A stretch of 54,372 nucleotides of DNA from Sphingomonas sp. (GTDB lineage: Bacteria; Pseudomonadota; Alphaproteobacteria; Sphingomonadales; Sphingomonadaceae), in contig NZ_JAHFPY010000005.1 in assembly GCF_023266535.1 (NCBI RefSeq), forward strand, positions 1 to 54,372. The letters run 5' to 3'. Position 1 is the stretch's first letter, and every line of letters begins with the position of its first letter. The notes beneath the pieces were generated by a model, which saw only the letters and a list, made by a program, of their open reading frames with translations, made no database searches and was not told where the DNA came from. The position numbers and the translations under genes were made by a program. Below are positions 41,195-50,450 of this stretch, piece after piece.

Positions 41195-41259
41195 CCCTCT
41201 CCCCGGCGGGGAGAGGGTAGGGTGAGGGGGTACAACGTCACGAAGTAAATTCGTGACGT
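41195..41259. repeat. palindromic repeats after pyrG
   Basis: The first hairpin, 41195-41217 (CCCTCTCCCCGGCGGGGAGAGGG), is related to 5094-5114 and is followed by TAGGGTGAGGGGG. A second, perfect hairpin at 41235-41259 has ten-base arms ACGTCACGAA / TTCGTGACGT and loop GTAAA. No U-run follows either, so factor-independent termination is not shown. In the rest of this 215-base gap I see only a 12-base palindrome, GCTTTGCAAAGC, near 41327. Confidence 0.75.
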
Positions 41260-41407
41260 CGATCGGGTTCAGCTGCGCTGACCCGTCGGCCGGCGTTCAA
41301 CATCTCTACGCGCTGCCTCGCCTTTGCTTTGCAAAGCCTCCGCTGCGCTCGGTGTCTCATGTTACGATTCATTTGTCGTTCATGGACGAAGGCGTTACCT
41401 CCGCTTC

Positions 41408-41641
41408 ATGCAGGGGAAGCTCATTGTCGGCACCTTCCTGATTGCGACCCTCGGGTCGCCGTCAGTCGCCGCCGTGCAACAGCCCCCGCGCCAGACCTGT
41501 TCGAAGGGCGAGCAGCCGCAGCAGGTCCAGCAGCGCCAGCAATGGGCCCAGCAGCAACCGCCACGCAACAAGCCGCAGGGCTGCCCGATCACCCGGTCGA
41601 TCCCGTCGGTGGTCGATCCGACTCCGACCTTCCTGCTCTAA
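41408..41641 (+). CDS. small exported Gln/Pro-rich protein
   Basis: Unrecognised 77-residue protein. The signal peptide MQGKLIVGTFLIATLGSPSV ends near AAV. The mature part is rich in Gln and Pro (QQPPRQTCSKGEQPQQVQQR) and carries two cysteines, the second in GCPITRSIPSVVDPTPTFLL at the C-terminus. That conserved-looking end, plus a real signal peptide, argues for a gene. It is probably periplasmic or surface located. It stands alone between pyrG and trxB. Confidence 0.68.
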   Translation: MQGKLIVGTFLIATLGSPSVAAVQQPPRQTCSKGEQPQQVQQRQQWAQQQPPRNKPQGCPITRSIPSVVDPTPTFLL

Positions 41642-41689
41642 CGTTCGCTCCCCATTGTCGGACCGCGACTCGCACCCTAATTGAGCGCG

Positions 41690-42658
41690 ATGAGCAACGT
41701 CATTTCCAGCCGCCTGATCGTCCTTGGTTCCGGTCCCGCGGGCTATACCGCCGCCATTTATGCCGCGCGCGCCGGCCTCAATCCGATTGTCGTCCAGGGC
41801 ATTCAGCCGGGTGGCCAGCTGACCACCACCACCGACGTCGAAAATTACCCGGGCTTCCGCAGCGTCATCCAGGGCCCCTGGCTGATGGAAGAGATGCAGG
41901 CCCAGGCCGAGCATGTCGGCACCAAGGTGGTGTGGGACCACATCTCCGAAGTCGACCTGTCGCGCCGCCCGTTCGTGCTGAAGGGCGACAGCGGCGGCGA
42001 ATATCATGCCGATGCGCTGGTCATTGCCACCGGCGCCCAGGCCAAATGGCTCGGCCTGCCGTCCGAAGAGCATATGAAGGGCAAGGGCGCCTCGGCCTGC
42101 GCGACCTGCGACGGTTTCTTCTATCGCGGCAAGAAGGTCGCGGTGATCGGCGGCGGCAATACCGCGGTCGAAGAGGCGCTTTACCTCACCAATCACAGCC
42201 ATGACGTGACCGTGATCCACCGCCGCGATTCGCTCCGCGCCGAAAAGATCCTGCAGGACCGGCTGTTCGCTCACCCGAACATCAAGATCATCTGGGACAG
42301 CGAGGTCGCCGAATTTGTCGCCGGCGGCATGCCGGACGCGCTGGTCGGGCTCGACGTCCGCAACGTGAAGAGCGGCGCGATCACCCGACTCGACGTCGAC
42401 GGCGCTTTCGTCGCCATCGGCCACACGCCCGCGACCGAGCTGTTCCAGGGCAAGCTCAAGCTCGACTCCGAAGGCTATATCCTGGTCGAGACCAGCACGA
42501 CCCGCACGTCAGTGCCGGGCGTGTTCGCCTGCGGCGACGTGATGGACAAAATCTACCGCCAGGCGGTCACCGCCGCCGGCACCGGCTGCATGGCCGCGCT
42601 CGATGCCGAGAAATTCCTCGCGGCAGAGGAGTTCGGAGCGCTTCAGGCTGCCGAATAG
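41690..42658 (+). CDS. trxB: thioredoxin-disulfide reductase
   Basis: FAD- and NADPH-dependent reductase of thioredoxin. The 322-residue protein has the FAD motif [21 protein letters not shown], the redox-active CATCDG, the NADPH motif [13 protein letters not shown] and the C-terminal FAD contact [18 protein letters not shown] 41690 is chosen over a TTG three codons upstream. It ends six bases from the convergent phosphate transporter gene. Confidence 0.96.
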   Translation: MSNVISSRLIVLGSGPAGYTAAIYAARAGLNPIVVQGIQPGGQLTTTTDVENYPGFRSVIQGPWLMEEMQAQAEHVGTKVVWDHISEVDLSRRPFVLKGDSGGEYHADALVIATGAQAKWLGLPSEEHMKGKGASACATCDGFFYRGKKVAVIGGGNTAVEEALYLTNHSHDVTVIHRRDSLRAEKILQDRLFAHPNIKIIWDSEVAEFVAGGMPDALVGLDVRNVKSGAITRLDVDGAFVAIGHTPATELFQGKLKLDSEGYILVETSTTRTSVPGVFACGDVMDKIYRQAVTAAGTGCMAALDAEKFLAAEEFGALQAAE

Positions 42659-42664
42659 ATCGAA

Positions 42665-43678
42665 CTAAAAGAAGGTCGTCAGCCAGAAGAACAGGGCAGC
42701 CACGGCTCCCGAACAGGGGATCGTGATCACCCAGGCGGTGACGACGTTGCCCGCCACGCCCCAGCGCACCGCCGAAGCGCGCCTGGCGACGCCCGCGCCG
42801 ATCACCGCGCCGGTGATGGTGTGCGTGGTCGACACCGGAATGCCGAACCAGCTGGCGCCGAACAGCATGACCGATCCGCCGGTCGAGGCGGCGAAACCCT
42901 GGTGCTGCGACAGCTTGGTGATGCGGCTGCCCATCGTCTCGATGATCCGCCAGCCGCCGGTCATCGTCCCCAGGCCGATGGCGATATAGCAGCTGATCGC
43001 CACCCAGTGCGGCACATGGAATTCGCCGTGCAGATAGCCGGTCGAATAGAGCAGCACGGTGATGATCCCCATCGTCTTCTGCGCATCGTTAAGGCCGTGG
43101 CCGACCGAATAGGCCGCCGCCGAGACTAGGTGGAGCGCACGAAAGCTCCCTTCGGCTCCGCGGTTCGAGGCCCGCACCGCCAGCCAGCTGCTCAGCAGCA
43201 TGATCAGCATTGCCACCAGCATGCCCAGGAACGGCGCCAACGGGATGAACAGCAGTGTCTTGCTGAGGCCGGTCCACTGGATCGTGCCGGTCCCCGCCGC
43301 CGCCACGCCAGCGCCGACGATCCCGCCGACCAGCGCGTGGCTGGACGAGGAGGGTATGCCCTTCAGCCAGGTAACGACGTTCCAGAACATCGCCCCGACC
43401 AGCGCCGCAAAGACCACCGCCGGCGTCACCATGTCCTTGTCGATCAGGCCCTTGCCGATGGTGTCGGCGACCTTGTGCAGGGCGGGGAACCAAAGCGTGA
43501 GGAAATAGGCCGCGAAGTTGAAGAAGGCGGCAAAGGCCACCGCCTGCACCGGGCCGAGCAGCTTGGTCGCGACCACCGTGGCGATGGAGTTGGCGGCATC
43601 GTGGAGGCCGTTCAAATAATCGAACGCCAGCGCCAGGACGACCAGCCCGACCAGCAGCGGCATCGCCAGTTCATGCAT
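42665..43678 (-). CDS. pit: PiT family inorganic phosphate transporter
   Basis: Low-affinity metal-phosphate/H+ symporter of the inner membrane, 337 residues with about ten helices. The family signatures are FDYLNGLHDAANSIATVVAT near the N-terminus and its inverted partner YSVGHGLNDAQKTMGIITV in the middle, with GIPSSSSHALVGG and GIPVSTTHTITGAV. It lies 14 bases downstream of the NUDIX-DUF47 gene, a pairing expected for a DUF47/PhoU-like regulator and its transporter. Confidence 0.94.
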   Translation of the reverse strand: MHELAMPLLVGLVVLALAFDYLNGLHDAANSIATVVATKLLGPVQAVAFAAFFNFAAYFLTLWFPALHKVADTIGKGLIDKDMVTPAVVFAALVGAMFWNVVTWLKGIPSSSSHALVGGIVGAGVAAAGTGTIQWTGLSKTLLFIPLAPFLGMLVAMLIMLLSSWLAVRASNRGAEGSFRALHLVSAAAYSVGHGLNDAQKTMGIITVLLYSTGYLHGEFHVPHWVAISCYIAIGLGTMTGGWRIIETMGSRITKLSQHQGFAASTGGSVMLFGASWFGIPVSTTHTITGAVIGAGVARRASAVRWGVAGNVVTAWVITIPCSGAVAALFFWLTTFF

Positions 43679-43692
43679 CGGGGCGCGTCCGC

Positions 43693-44850
43693 TCAGCTAT
43701 GTTCGATGACGATGCTGTCGATGACGTTGGCGACGTCCTCGAACGCGTCGACGATCCGCTCGAGATGCTTGAAGATCTCGCGCTTGACGATGAAGTCGAT
43801 GGCATTGCCGTGGCGATGAGCTTCGAAGGCGGCCTTGAGCCCGGCCGAATGGATTTCGTCGGCATGGCCTTCCATCCGCACCAGTCGTTCGGTCAGTTCG
43901 TGCAGCCGGCCGCCGTTGGCGCCGACGTTGCGCAGCAATGGCATCGCTTCCGCGACCAGCCGGGCGGAGTCGACGATGATCGCGGCCATGTCTTTCATTT
44001 CCTGGCCGAACTCGGTCATTTCGTAGAGCTCGATGGCCGACGCGGCGGCCTGCATCTCGTCGATCGCGTCATCCATCGAACCGATCAGCGCGGTGATCGA
44101 GCTGCGGTCGAATGGCGTGAGGAAGGTCTGGCGGACCGTCTTCAGCACCTCGCGGATGATTTCGTCGGCGTCATGCTCACGCTCGAACACTTCGCGCGCA
44201 TTTTCGTGCACTGCCGGACCGCCCTGGACCAGCCGGCCCATGGCATCGCCTGCCGCGGTCAGCGCCACGGCATGGGCTTCGAACAGTTCGAAAAAGCCGC
44301 CGGTCTTTGGCAGCAGTCGTTGGAACCAGGCAAACATCGGGCCCACTTTCGATTTTTCGGCGACGACGCTGAGGACCGAGGTCCCGCGCGCCATCTGGTT
44401 GAATTCGCTGCTGTTGAACGAGCGGATGAGGTCGCGAAGATCGGGCTCCTCGACCGCATTGGCGGCCTCGCTCAGGCTGAACCAGCGCCGCTCGCGCTGC
44501 TTCATTTCCTTCCAGTCGGCCAGCTCCTCGCTGACCGCCAGGGGGAAGACCTCGACGTCGGCCATCAGCGCGGCGCCGCTGCCCTTGCGCTTGCGGTAGC
44601 GATAGGTGCCGAGCGGGGTCGGACAGACCGCACCGCGCACACCGGCTTCTTCCTCGGCTTCCTGCGCTGCGGCCGAGTGCGGCGACACGGTATTGGCGAA
44701 ATTGCCCTTCGGAATCACCCAACGCCCGCTCTCGCGCGACGTCACCAGCAGCACCTGTACCGGCGCGCGCAGGCCGCCACCTACGTTGCGATAAGGCAGG
44801 GCAGCGATTTGGCGGATGGCTCTTACCCCTGTTGAGCGATGGTGAAGCAC
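43693..44850 (-). CDS. NUDIX hydrolase - DUF47 (PhoU-like) fusion
   Basis: One continuous 385-residue frame with two domains. Residues 10-150 form a NUDIX domain (GRWVIPKGNFANTVSPHSAA and QEAEEEAGV). The Nudix box keeps EEE-x-G but has Val and Gln where Glu and Arg are usual, a pattern near diphosphoinositol-polyphosphate-type hydrolases. From Met172 the sequence reads MFAWFQRLLPKTGGFFELFE, the standard start of a separate DUF47 protein, followed by its helical bundle (EREHDADEIIREVL, LERIVDAFEDVANVI). No ribosome site is evident before Met172, so a true fusion is likely. The start is GTG 44850. It is encoded directly upstream of pit, suggesting control of phosphate uptake. Confidence 0.85.
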   Translation of the reverse strand: MLHHRSTGVRAIRQIAALPYRNVGGGLRAPVQVLLVTSRESGRWVIPKGNFANTVSPHSAAAQEAEEEAGVRGAVCPTPLGTYRYRKRKGSGAALMADVEVFPLAVSEELADWKEMKQRERRWFSLSEAANAVEEPDLRDLIRSFNSSEFNQMARGTSVLSVVAEKSKVGPMFAWFQRLLPKTGGFFELFEAHAVALTAAGDAMGRLVQGGPAVHENAREVFEREHDADEIIREVLKTVRQTFLTPFDRSSITALIGSMDDAIDEMQAAASAIELYEMTEFGQEMKDMAAIIVDSARLVAEAMPLLRNVGANGGRLHELTERLVRMEGHADEIHSAGLKAAFEAHRHGNAIDFIVKREIFKHLERIVDAFEDVANVIDSIVIEHS

Positions 44851-44899
44851 GTAAAGCGCAGGCAGATTGCCCGCAAGAAGAATGACGAATTTGTGACAG

Positions 44900-45172
44900 C
44901 TAGGTCAGCGATAGCCGCTCGGCCAGCGATACCAGCCGGCCGAAGCTCATCAGATCCTCGGCCTCGACGTCCTCGTCCTCGATCAGGATGCCCAGCCGCT
45001 CTTCCATCTCGGTGAGCAATGTCGCGACGGCCATGGAATCGAATTCGGGGAGGGCACCGAACAATTCGGTCTCATCGTCGAACCTGGCGACGCGAGACTT
45101 GGTGAGGCCAAGTACGTCGACCAGCAGCGAGCGCACGGTTTCGTCGACTTGATTGCGATCGTCCAACGCCAA
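44900..45172 (-). CDS. acyl carrier protein, exosortase-A-associated type
   Basis: A 90-residue acidic helical protein. The phosphopantetheine site is the serine in PEFDSMAVATLLTEMEERLG, so it carries an acyl group as a thioester. The N-terminal helix is RSLLVDVLGL. The variant DSM site and the divergent AMP-ligase and PLP-decarboxylase genes next door match the small cluster that accompanies exosortase A in sphingomonads. It is unlikely to be the fatty-acid AcpP. It diverges from the ligase gene across 94 bases. Confidence 0.85.
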   Translation of the reverse strand: MALDDRNQVDETVRSLLVDVLGLTKSRVARFDDETELFGALPEFDSMAVATLLTEMEERLGILIEDEDVEAEDLMSFGRLVSLAERLSLT

Positions 45173-45266
45173 TTGCGGTCCCCCTGGTCGCTCCTGCGCG
45201 ACCTAGGCAATGGCGCGAACGGAGGCAAGCTTTGCAGTGCAGCATGAGGCGGGCTAGGCGGGGCAT

Positions 45267-46763
45267 GTGATCGTGCTCGACCCGACGCCCTATCCGCTGG
45301 ATCACCTGGCGCTGCGCGGCTCGCCGGAGGCAGATGCGCTAGCCGTCGGCGAAGTGCGGCTCACCTACCGGCAGCTCGACAATGCGATCGGCAGGGCCGC
45401 TGCCGCGCTGCTCGCCAACGGCCTTGAGCCCGGCGACCGCATCGCAACCTGGATGGGCAAGACCCGGCTCGCCTGCATTATGCCGCTCGCCGCCGCGCGG
45501 GCCGGGCTGGTCCACGTTCCGATCAACCCGGTGCTGAAGCACGGTCAGGCGGCCCATATCCTGGCGGACAGCGGCGCCAGGCTGCTGGTCGCCAATCGCG
45601 GGCGGCTGGACAGTTTGCAGGGCGGTGAATTGGCCGACGCCAGGGCTGTTGCGCTGGAAGATTGGGCGGATGGCGAGGAAGTGCTGCCGCCGTCGGCCCG
45701 CGATCCGCATGAGCTGGCCGCGCTGCTCTACACCAGCGGTTCGACCGGGCGGCCCAAGGGCGTAATGCTGAGCCACGCCAACCTCTGGCTCGGCGCGATC
45801 AGCGTCGCCCACTATCTCGGCCTGGAGCCCGGCGACCGCACGCTGTGCCTGTTGCCGCTGGCGTTCGACTATGGCCAGAACCAGCTGCTTTCGACCTGGG
45901 CGGCCGGCGGCTGCGCGATCGCCTTCGACCATTTGCTGCCGCGCGACGTGGTTCGCGCCGTCGGACGTCATGACGTCACGATGCTGGCGGGGGTGCCGCC
46001 GTTGTGGCTGCAGCTGGCTGAGCAGGATTGGGGTGAAGCGGGCCGGAGCCTGCGCACCCTGACCAATAGTGGCGGCCATTTGCCCGAGCCTTTGGTCCGC
46101 CGCTTGCGAAGCTTGTTCCCGCAGGCGAAGCTGCACCTGATGTACGGCCTCACCGAAGCCTTTCGCTCGTCGAGCCTCGATCCAAGCCAAGTCGACGAGC
46201 ATCCCGACAGCGTCGGCTCTGCGATCCCATATGCCGAACTGATGGTCGTGCGCGAGGACGGCAGCGAAGCCGCGCCGGGAGAGGAAGGCGAGCTGGTCCA
46301 TGCCGGGCCGTTGGTGGCGCAAGGCTATTGGAATGATGCCGAGCGCACTGCAGAACGGTTCAAGCCGGCGCCCAAATTCAGCAAATTGGGTGGCATGGCG
46401 GTCTGGTCTGGCGACACGGTGGTCAAGGGTGAGGACGGGCTGCTCCGCTTCCGCGGCCGCGATGACGCGATGATCAAGGTCAGCGGTAACCGCATCAGCC
46501 CGACCGAAATCGAGGAAGCGGCATTGGCCAGCGGCGCGGTCAGCGATGCCGCCGCTTTCGGCGTCAAGGACGAGCGGCTGGGCCAGGCGATTGTGCTGGT
46601 CGCGGTTGCCAAGGGCGAGGGGGCTGAGCAAAGGCTGCAGGCCTGGTTCCGGCGCGAGCTTCCCGCGCACATGCTGCCACAGCGGATCCTTTGGAAGCTG
46701 GAGCTGCCGGTCGGACCCAACGGCAAGCTCGATCGAACGGCGCTGAAGGCCGAAATCGCATGA
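45267..46763 (+). CDS. AMP-forming acyl-CoA/ACP ligase, exosortase-A-associated type
   Basis: ANL-superfamily enzyme that activates a carboxylic acid as its adenylate, probably for loading on the adjacent ACP. The 498-residue protein shows the P-loop-like LLYTSGSTGRPKGVMLSHANL, the YGLTEAFRSS motif, the hinge FRGRDDAMIKVSGNRISP and the catalytic Lys in PNGKLDRTALK. The start is GTG 45267. It overlaps the decarboxylase gene by four bases (ATGA). I match it to the ligase family named for exosortase A loci; the substrate is unknown. Confidence 0.86.
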   Translation: MIVLDPTPYPLDHLALRGSPEADALAVGEVRLTYRQLDNAIGRAAAALLANGLEPGDRIATWMGKTRLACIMPLAAARAGLVHVPINPVLKHGQAAHILADSGARLLVANRGRLDSLQGGELADARAVALEDWADGEEVLPPSARDPHELAALLYTSGSTGRPKGVMLSHANLWLGAISVAHYLGLEPGDRTLCLLPLAFDYGQNQLLSTWAAGGCAIAFDHLLPRDVVRAVGRHDVTMLAGVPPLWLQLAEQDWGEAGRSLRTLTNSGGHLPEPLVRRLRSLFPQAKLHLMYGLTEAFRSSSLDPSQVDEHPDSVGSAIPYAELMVVREDGSEAAPGEEGELVHAGPLVAQGYWNDAERTAERFKPAPKFSKLGGMAVWSGDTVVKGEDGLLRFRGRDDAMIKVSGNRISPTEIEEAALASGAVSDAAAFGVKDERLGQAIVLVAVAKGEGAEQRLQAWFRRELPAHMLPQRILWKLELPVGPNGKLDRTALKAEIA

Positions 46764-47977
46764 AGGCGCTGGGGCCAATCCCGCCCGGCTATGAACATGA
46801 CGCCGAGGGCCGGCTGCTGATCGGCGGCCATGATGTCGAGACCTTGGTCGAGCATGCGGGCGGCACGCCGCTGTTCGTCTACGACAGCGAGCGGATCGCG
46901 CTGCAGGCCCGGCGGTTCCGCGCGGCCTTTCCCGATGTCGCGCTCCATTATGCAGTAAAAGCAAATCCTTACGCGCCATTGCTCGAAGCGATGGCAGAAC
47001 TGGTCGACGGATTCGACGTCGCCTCGACGGGCGAATTGGGCAAAATCGCCCATCTCGGGCTGCCGATCAGCTTCGCCGGGCCCGGCAAGCGCGACCAGGA
47101 GCTGGAAACGGCGATCCGCGCCGGGATCACCATCAATTTGGAGAGCGAGGGGGAGGCGGAGCGGGCGTTGGCGATCTGCCAGCGCGACGGCCTCACCGCC
47201 AGGCTGGCCGTTCGGGTCAATCCGCCGTTCGGACTCAAGGGTTCGGGCCAGAAGATGGGCGGGCTGCCTAGCCAGTTCGGGATCGACCATGATCGCGCCG
47301 CCGCGCTGGTCCGCCGCATCGTCGAGGCCGGCGCCGACTGGCGAGGGTTGCACATCTTCGCCGGCAGCCAGGCGCTGCAGGCCGATGCACTGATCAAGCT
47401 CCAGCGCGAAACGGTGGCACTGGCCGCCTCGATTGCCAAAGAAGCGGGCCATGCCCCGCCGCATGTCAACCTGGGTGGCGGGTTCGGCATTCCCTATTTC
47501 GCCAAGGATGAGCCGCTCGATGTCGAAGCCGTGGGAGAGGCGCTGGCCAAGTCTTTGGCGGAGCGGCCGAAAATCCTCGCAAGTACCGAATTCGCGATTG
47601 AGCTGGGTCGCTGGCTGGTGGGCGAGGCGGGGGTCTATCTGACCCGGATCGTCGACCGCAAGGAAAGCCGCGGGAAGAGCTTCCTGGTCACCGACGGCGG
47701 ACTCCAGCACCAGCTCGCCGCCTCGGGCAATTTCGGCCAGCTGCTCCGCCGCAACTATCCGGTCGCCATCGCCAATCGCTTCGATGCCGAACCGGAGGAG
47801 GAAGCGACCGTCACCGGCTGCCTGTGCACCCCGCTCGACCTGCTGGCGGACGAGGCGATGTTGCCACGCGCCGAAGTCGGCGATCTGGTCGCCATCTTCT
47901 GCGCCGGCGCCTACGGGCTGAGTGCGAGCCCTCAGGAGTTCCTGTCGCAGCCGCGTGCTCGCGAAATACTTGTGTAG
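46760..47977 (+). CDS. PLP-dependent decarboxylase (fold III), exosortase-A-associated type
   Basis: A 405-residue member of the diaminopimelate/ornithine decarboxylase fold. The PLP lysine is in LHYAVKANPYAPLL near residue 71. Other motifs are the glycine loop VNLGGGFGIPYF, HIFAGSQ, ELGRWLVGEAG and the C-terminal active-site Cys in CTPLDLLADEA with GAYGLSAS. Overlap with the ligase suggests that the amine or product is made for the same ACP-bound intermediate. The natural substrate is not known. A palindromic repeat starts right after the stop. Confidence 0.87.
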   Translation: MKALGPIPPGYEHDAEGRLLIGGHDVETLVEHAGGTPLFVYDSERIALQARRFRAAFPDVALHYAVKANPYAPLLEAMAELVDGFDVASTGELGKIAHLGLPISFAGPGKRDQELETAIRAGITINLESEGEAERALAICQRDGLTARLAVRVNPPFGLKGSGQKMGGLPSQFGIDHDRAAALVRRIVEAGADWRGLHIFAGSQALQADALIKLQRETVALAASIAKEAGHAPPHVNLGGGFGIPYFAKDEPLDVEAVGEALAKSLAERPKILASTEFAIELGRWLVGEAGVYLTRIVDRKESRGKSFLVTDGGLQHQLAASGNFGQLLRRNYPVAIANRFDAEPEEEATVTGCLCTPLDLLADEAMLPRAEVGDLVAIFCAGAYGLSASPQEFLSQPRAREILV

Positions 47978-48060
47978 TTCCCCTGCGTAGGCAGGGGCCC
48001 AGTCCGCTGCCAAAGGCAGCGCCTGCGGCGCTGGTCTAGGCTCCTGCCTTCGCAGGAGAA
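47978..48060. repeat. palindromic intergenic repeat, copy 2 (decarboxylase-truA)
   Basis: Arms at 47978-47995 and 48043-48060, with the same design and nearly the same sequence as 2243-2326. It fills the whole gap between two converging stop codons, so here it could act as a two-way terminator. Confidence 0.85.
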
Positions 48061-48801
48061 CTAAGGATAAATCGCTTCCACGAAATAGAGGCCTTCCGGC
48101 GGCGCGTTGAGGCCCAGCGCCTGCCGGTCCCTCGCTTCCTGCGCTACCTTCACATCGTCTGGCGTCCACCGCCCGCGCCCGACCAGCGCCAGGCAGCCGA
48201 CCATCGACCGCACCTGGTGGTGAAGGAAGCTGCGCGCCGCCGCGCGGATATGGATTTCCTCGCCGACCCGCTCGACCGTCAGGCTGTCGAGCGTCTTGAC
48301 CGGGCTTTGCGACTGGCAATGGACCGAACGGAAGGTGGTGAAGTCGTGACTACCGACGAGTTGCGCGGCGCCCACGGCCATGGCCTCGGCGTCGAGCGCT
48401 ACGGGAACATGCCACACCTTGCCCTTGTCCAGCGCCGGTGGCGCGCGGCGGTTGAGGATGCGGTAGAGATAGCGCCGGCCGATGCACGAAAAGCGCGCAT
48501 GCCAGTCGTCGGCGACCGGCTCGACCGCCGTCACGCTGACCGGGGCGGGGCGCACCAGCGCATTCACTCCTTCGCGCAGCCGGTGCTCGGTTAGCGTCTT
48601 CGCCACATCGACATGGGCGGCCATCGCCAGTGCATGGACTCCCGCGTCGGTCCGTCCCGCGGCGTGAAGCGTCGCCAGCTCTCCGGTCATGCGGAAAATC
48701 GCCTGTTCGAGCGTCTCCTGCACCGACGGTCCATGGTCCTGCCGCTGCCAGCCCATGAATGGCCCGCCATCATATTCTACCGTCAGCCGCCAGCGGGTCA
48801 T
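48061..48801 (-). CDS. truA: tRNA pseudouridine synthase A
   Basis: Makes pseudouridine at positions 38-40 of tRNA. The 246-residue protein begins [20 protein letters not shown], has the catalytic Asp in [17 protein letters not shown], and shows [20 protein letters not shown] near the C-terminus. ATG 48801 overlaps the fmt stop by four bases; longer versions would read inside fmt. Confidence 0.95.
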   Translation of the reverse strand: MTRWRLTVEYDGGPFMGWQRQDHGPSVQETLEQAIFRMTGELATLHAAGRTDAGVHALAMAAHVDVAKTLTEHRLREGVNALVRPAPVSVTAVEPVADDWHARFSCIGRRYLYRILNRRAPPALDKGKVWHVPVALDAEAMAVGAAQLVGSHDFTTFRSVHCQSQSPVKTLDSLTVERVGEEIHIRAAARSFLHHQVRSMVGCLALVGRGRWTPDDVKVAQEARDRQALGLNAPPEGLYFVEAIYP

Positions 48802-49703
48802 CGCAGGACCGTGCCATTGGGGATAGCGAAGCCGCGCAGCAGCTCCTCGGCGCTCATCGCTCCCTTGCCAGCTCGTTGCACCAGCGTCGGCCGCAGCGCG
48901 CCATTGCCGCATGAAATCGTCAACTGATCATCCAGGACCTCCCCCGGGCCGCGATGCCCACCGGCCATTTCGGCAGCGAGCAGCTTGATCCTCTCGCCAT
49001 TCACCTCGAACCAGGCGCCGGGGAAGGGAGCGAGGCCCTGGATATGGCGTTGCAGCTCCCTGGCCGACCTCGACCAGTCGAGCCGCGCCTCATCCTTGCT
49101 GATCTTGGCCGCATAGGTGACGCCGTCGTCGGGCTGCTCGATCGGATCGTAATTGGGCAGGTCGGCAAGCACCTCGACCATCATCGCCGCACCCAATTTC
49201 GCTAATTCTTCGGTCAGTTGCGCGGCGTTCCTGTCCTCGATTTCAACCGCGCGCTTGAGCAGCATCGGTCCAGTATCGAGCCCGGCCTCCATCTGCATGA
49301 TGGTAATGCCGGTCGCTTCGTCGCCGGCCATGATCGCCCGCTGCACCGGCGCCGCGCCGCGCCAGCGCGGCAGCAATGAACCATGGACGTTGAGGCATCC
49401 CAACATCGGCGCGTCAAGGATCGGCTGCGGCAGGATCAGGCCATAGGCCGCGACCACCGCGACATCGGCGTCCAGCTCGGCAAACGCCTCCTGTTCCGCC
49501 CCGCCCTTGAGCGATTTGGGGCTGCGCACCTCGATTCCCAGCTCCTCGGCGCGCTCCTGGACGGGCGTCGGCCGCTCGCCTTTGCCGCGGCCGGCCGGGC
49601 GCGGCGGCTGGGTATAGGCGGCGATCACCTCATGGTCGGCCGCGACCAGCGCGTCGAGCGTTGGCACGGCGAAGTCCGGGCTGCCCATGAAGATGATCCG
49701 CAT
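48798..49703 (-). CDS. fmt: methionyl-tRNA formyltransferase
   Basis: Formylates Met-tRNA(fMet) for initiation, using 10-formyl-THF. The 301-residue protein has [19 protein letters not shown], the folate and active-site stretch [20 protein letters not shown], and [20 protein letters not shown], followed by the C-terminal domain. The fmt-truA pair faces recR-def across a 119-base divergent gap, a common order in alphaproteobacteria with all four genes tied to translation or repair. Confidence 0.96.
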   Translation of the reverse strand: MRIIFMGSPDFAVPTLDALVAADHEVIAAYTQPPRPAGRGKGERPTPVQERAEELGIEVRSPKSLKGGAEQEAFAELDADVAVVAAYGLILPQPILDAPMLGCLNVHGSLLPRWRGAAPVQRAIMAGDEATGITIMQMEAGLDTGPMLLKRAVEIEDRNAAQLTEELAKLGAAMMVEVLADLPNYDPIEQPDDGVTYAAKISKDEARLDWSRSARELQRHIQGLAPFPGAWFEVNGERIKLLAAEMAGGHRGPGEVLDDQLTISCGNGALRPTLVQRAGKGAMSAEELLRGFAIPNGTVLR

Positions 49704-49746
49704 GGGTTCCGCCTATGGCCGAGCATTCTGGAAATTGCGAGATTCT

Positions 49747-49818
49747 GGATTGCTTCGTCGTTTCACTCCTCGCAATGACGAACATTCCACCGTCATTGCG
49801 AGCAAAGCGAAGCAATCC
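49747..49818. repeat. palindromic repeat between fmt and recR
   Basis: Left arm 49747-49780 (GGATTGCTTCG ... CTCGCAATGACG) and right arm 49791-49818 (CGTCATTGCGAG ... CGAAGCAATCC) are inverted copies with a central ACATTCCAC loop. This is a familiar sphingomonad/alphaproteobacterial repeat type. It ends only four bases before the recR ATG. Confidence 0.85.
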
Positions 49819-49822
49819 AATC

Positions 49823-50419
49823 ATGGCCAGCCACCAGATCGAAGCATTGACCCAGGCCCTGGCGCGGCTGCCGGGCCTTGGCCCGCGCTCGGCGCGGCGG
49901 GCGGTGCTGCACCTGATGAAAAAGCGCGAGGCGTCGCTCGAGCCGCTGCTGGCCGCACTGCGGGCGGTGGCCGACACGCTGTCGACCTGCTCGACCTGCG
50001 GCAATGTCGATACCAGCGACCCCTGCAGCATCTGCCGCGACGTCAAGCGCGACGACCGCCTGCTGTGCGTGGTCGAGGAAGTCGCCGACCTGTGGGCGCT
50101 TGATCGCTCGCGGCTGTTCCCGGGCCGCTACCATGTGCTTGGCGGGCGGCTGTCGGCGCTGGAGGGAGTGCGTCCAGAGGATCTCAGCATCGACCAGCTG
50201 GTGAAGCGTGTCGCGGCCGGCGGCATCGACGAGGTGGTGCTGGCGATGAACGCCACGCTCGAAGGTCAGACCACCGCCCATTACCTAGCCGAGCGGCTGG
50301 AGAAATTTCCCATACGTTTGACGCAGTTGGCCCACGGCCTGCCGGTCGGCGGTGAGCTCGACTATCTCGACGAGGGAACGCTTGCCCAGGCGCTTCGCGC
50401 CCGCAGGCCGGTCGCTTGA
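49823..50419 (+). CDS. recR: recombination protein RecR
   Basis: Partner of RecO and RecF in loading RecA at gaps. The 198-residue protein has an N-terminal helix-hairpin-helix ([18 protein letters not shown]), a four-cysteine zinc site ([16 protein letters not shown]) and a Toprim domain ([28 protein letters not shown]). The Walker-like C-terminus follows. ATG 49823 gives the family N-terminus. Its upstream region is almost entirely the palindromic repeat, so the ribosome site is weak. Confidence 0.95.
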   Translation: MASHQIEALTQALARLPGLGPRSARRAVLHLMKKREASLEPLLAALRAVADTLSTCSTCGNVDTSDPCSICRDVKRDDRLLCVVEEVADLWALDRSRLFPGRYHVLGGRLSALEGVRPEDLSIDQLVKRVAAGGIDEVVLAMNATLEGQTTAHYLAERLEKFPIRLTQLAHGLPVGGELDYLDEGTLAQALRARRPVA

Positions 50420-50450
50420 ACCCCTCCCACTGAAAGACTAAATCGCCGCC

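Noticed and set aside
46325..48319. A 664-codon - strand frame across the ligase, decarboxylase and repeat
   Set aside because: It runs through two clearly functional + strand genes and a palindromic repeat. No motif or start supports it.
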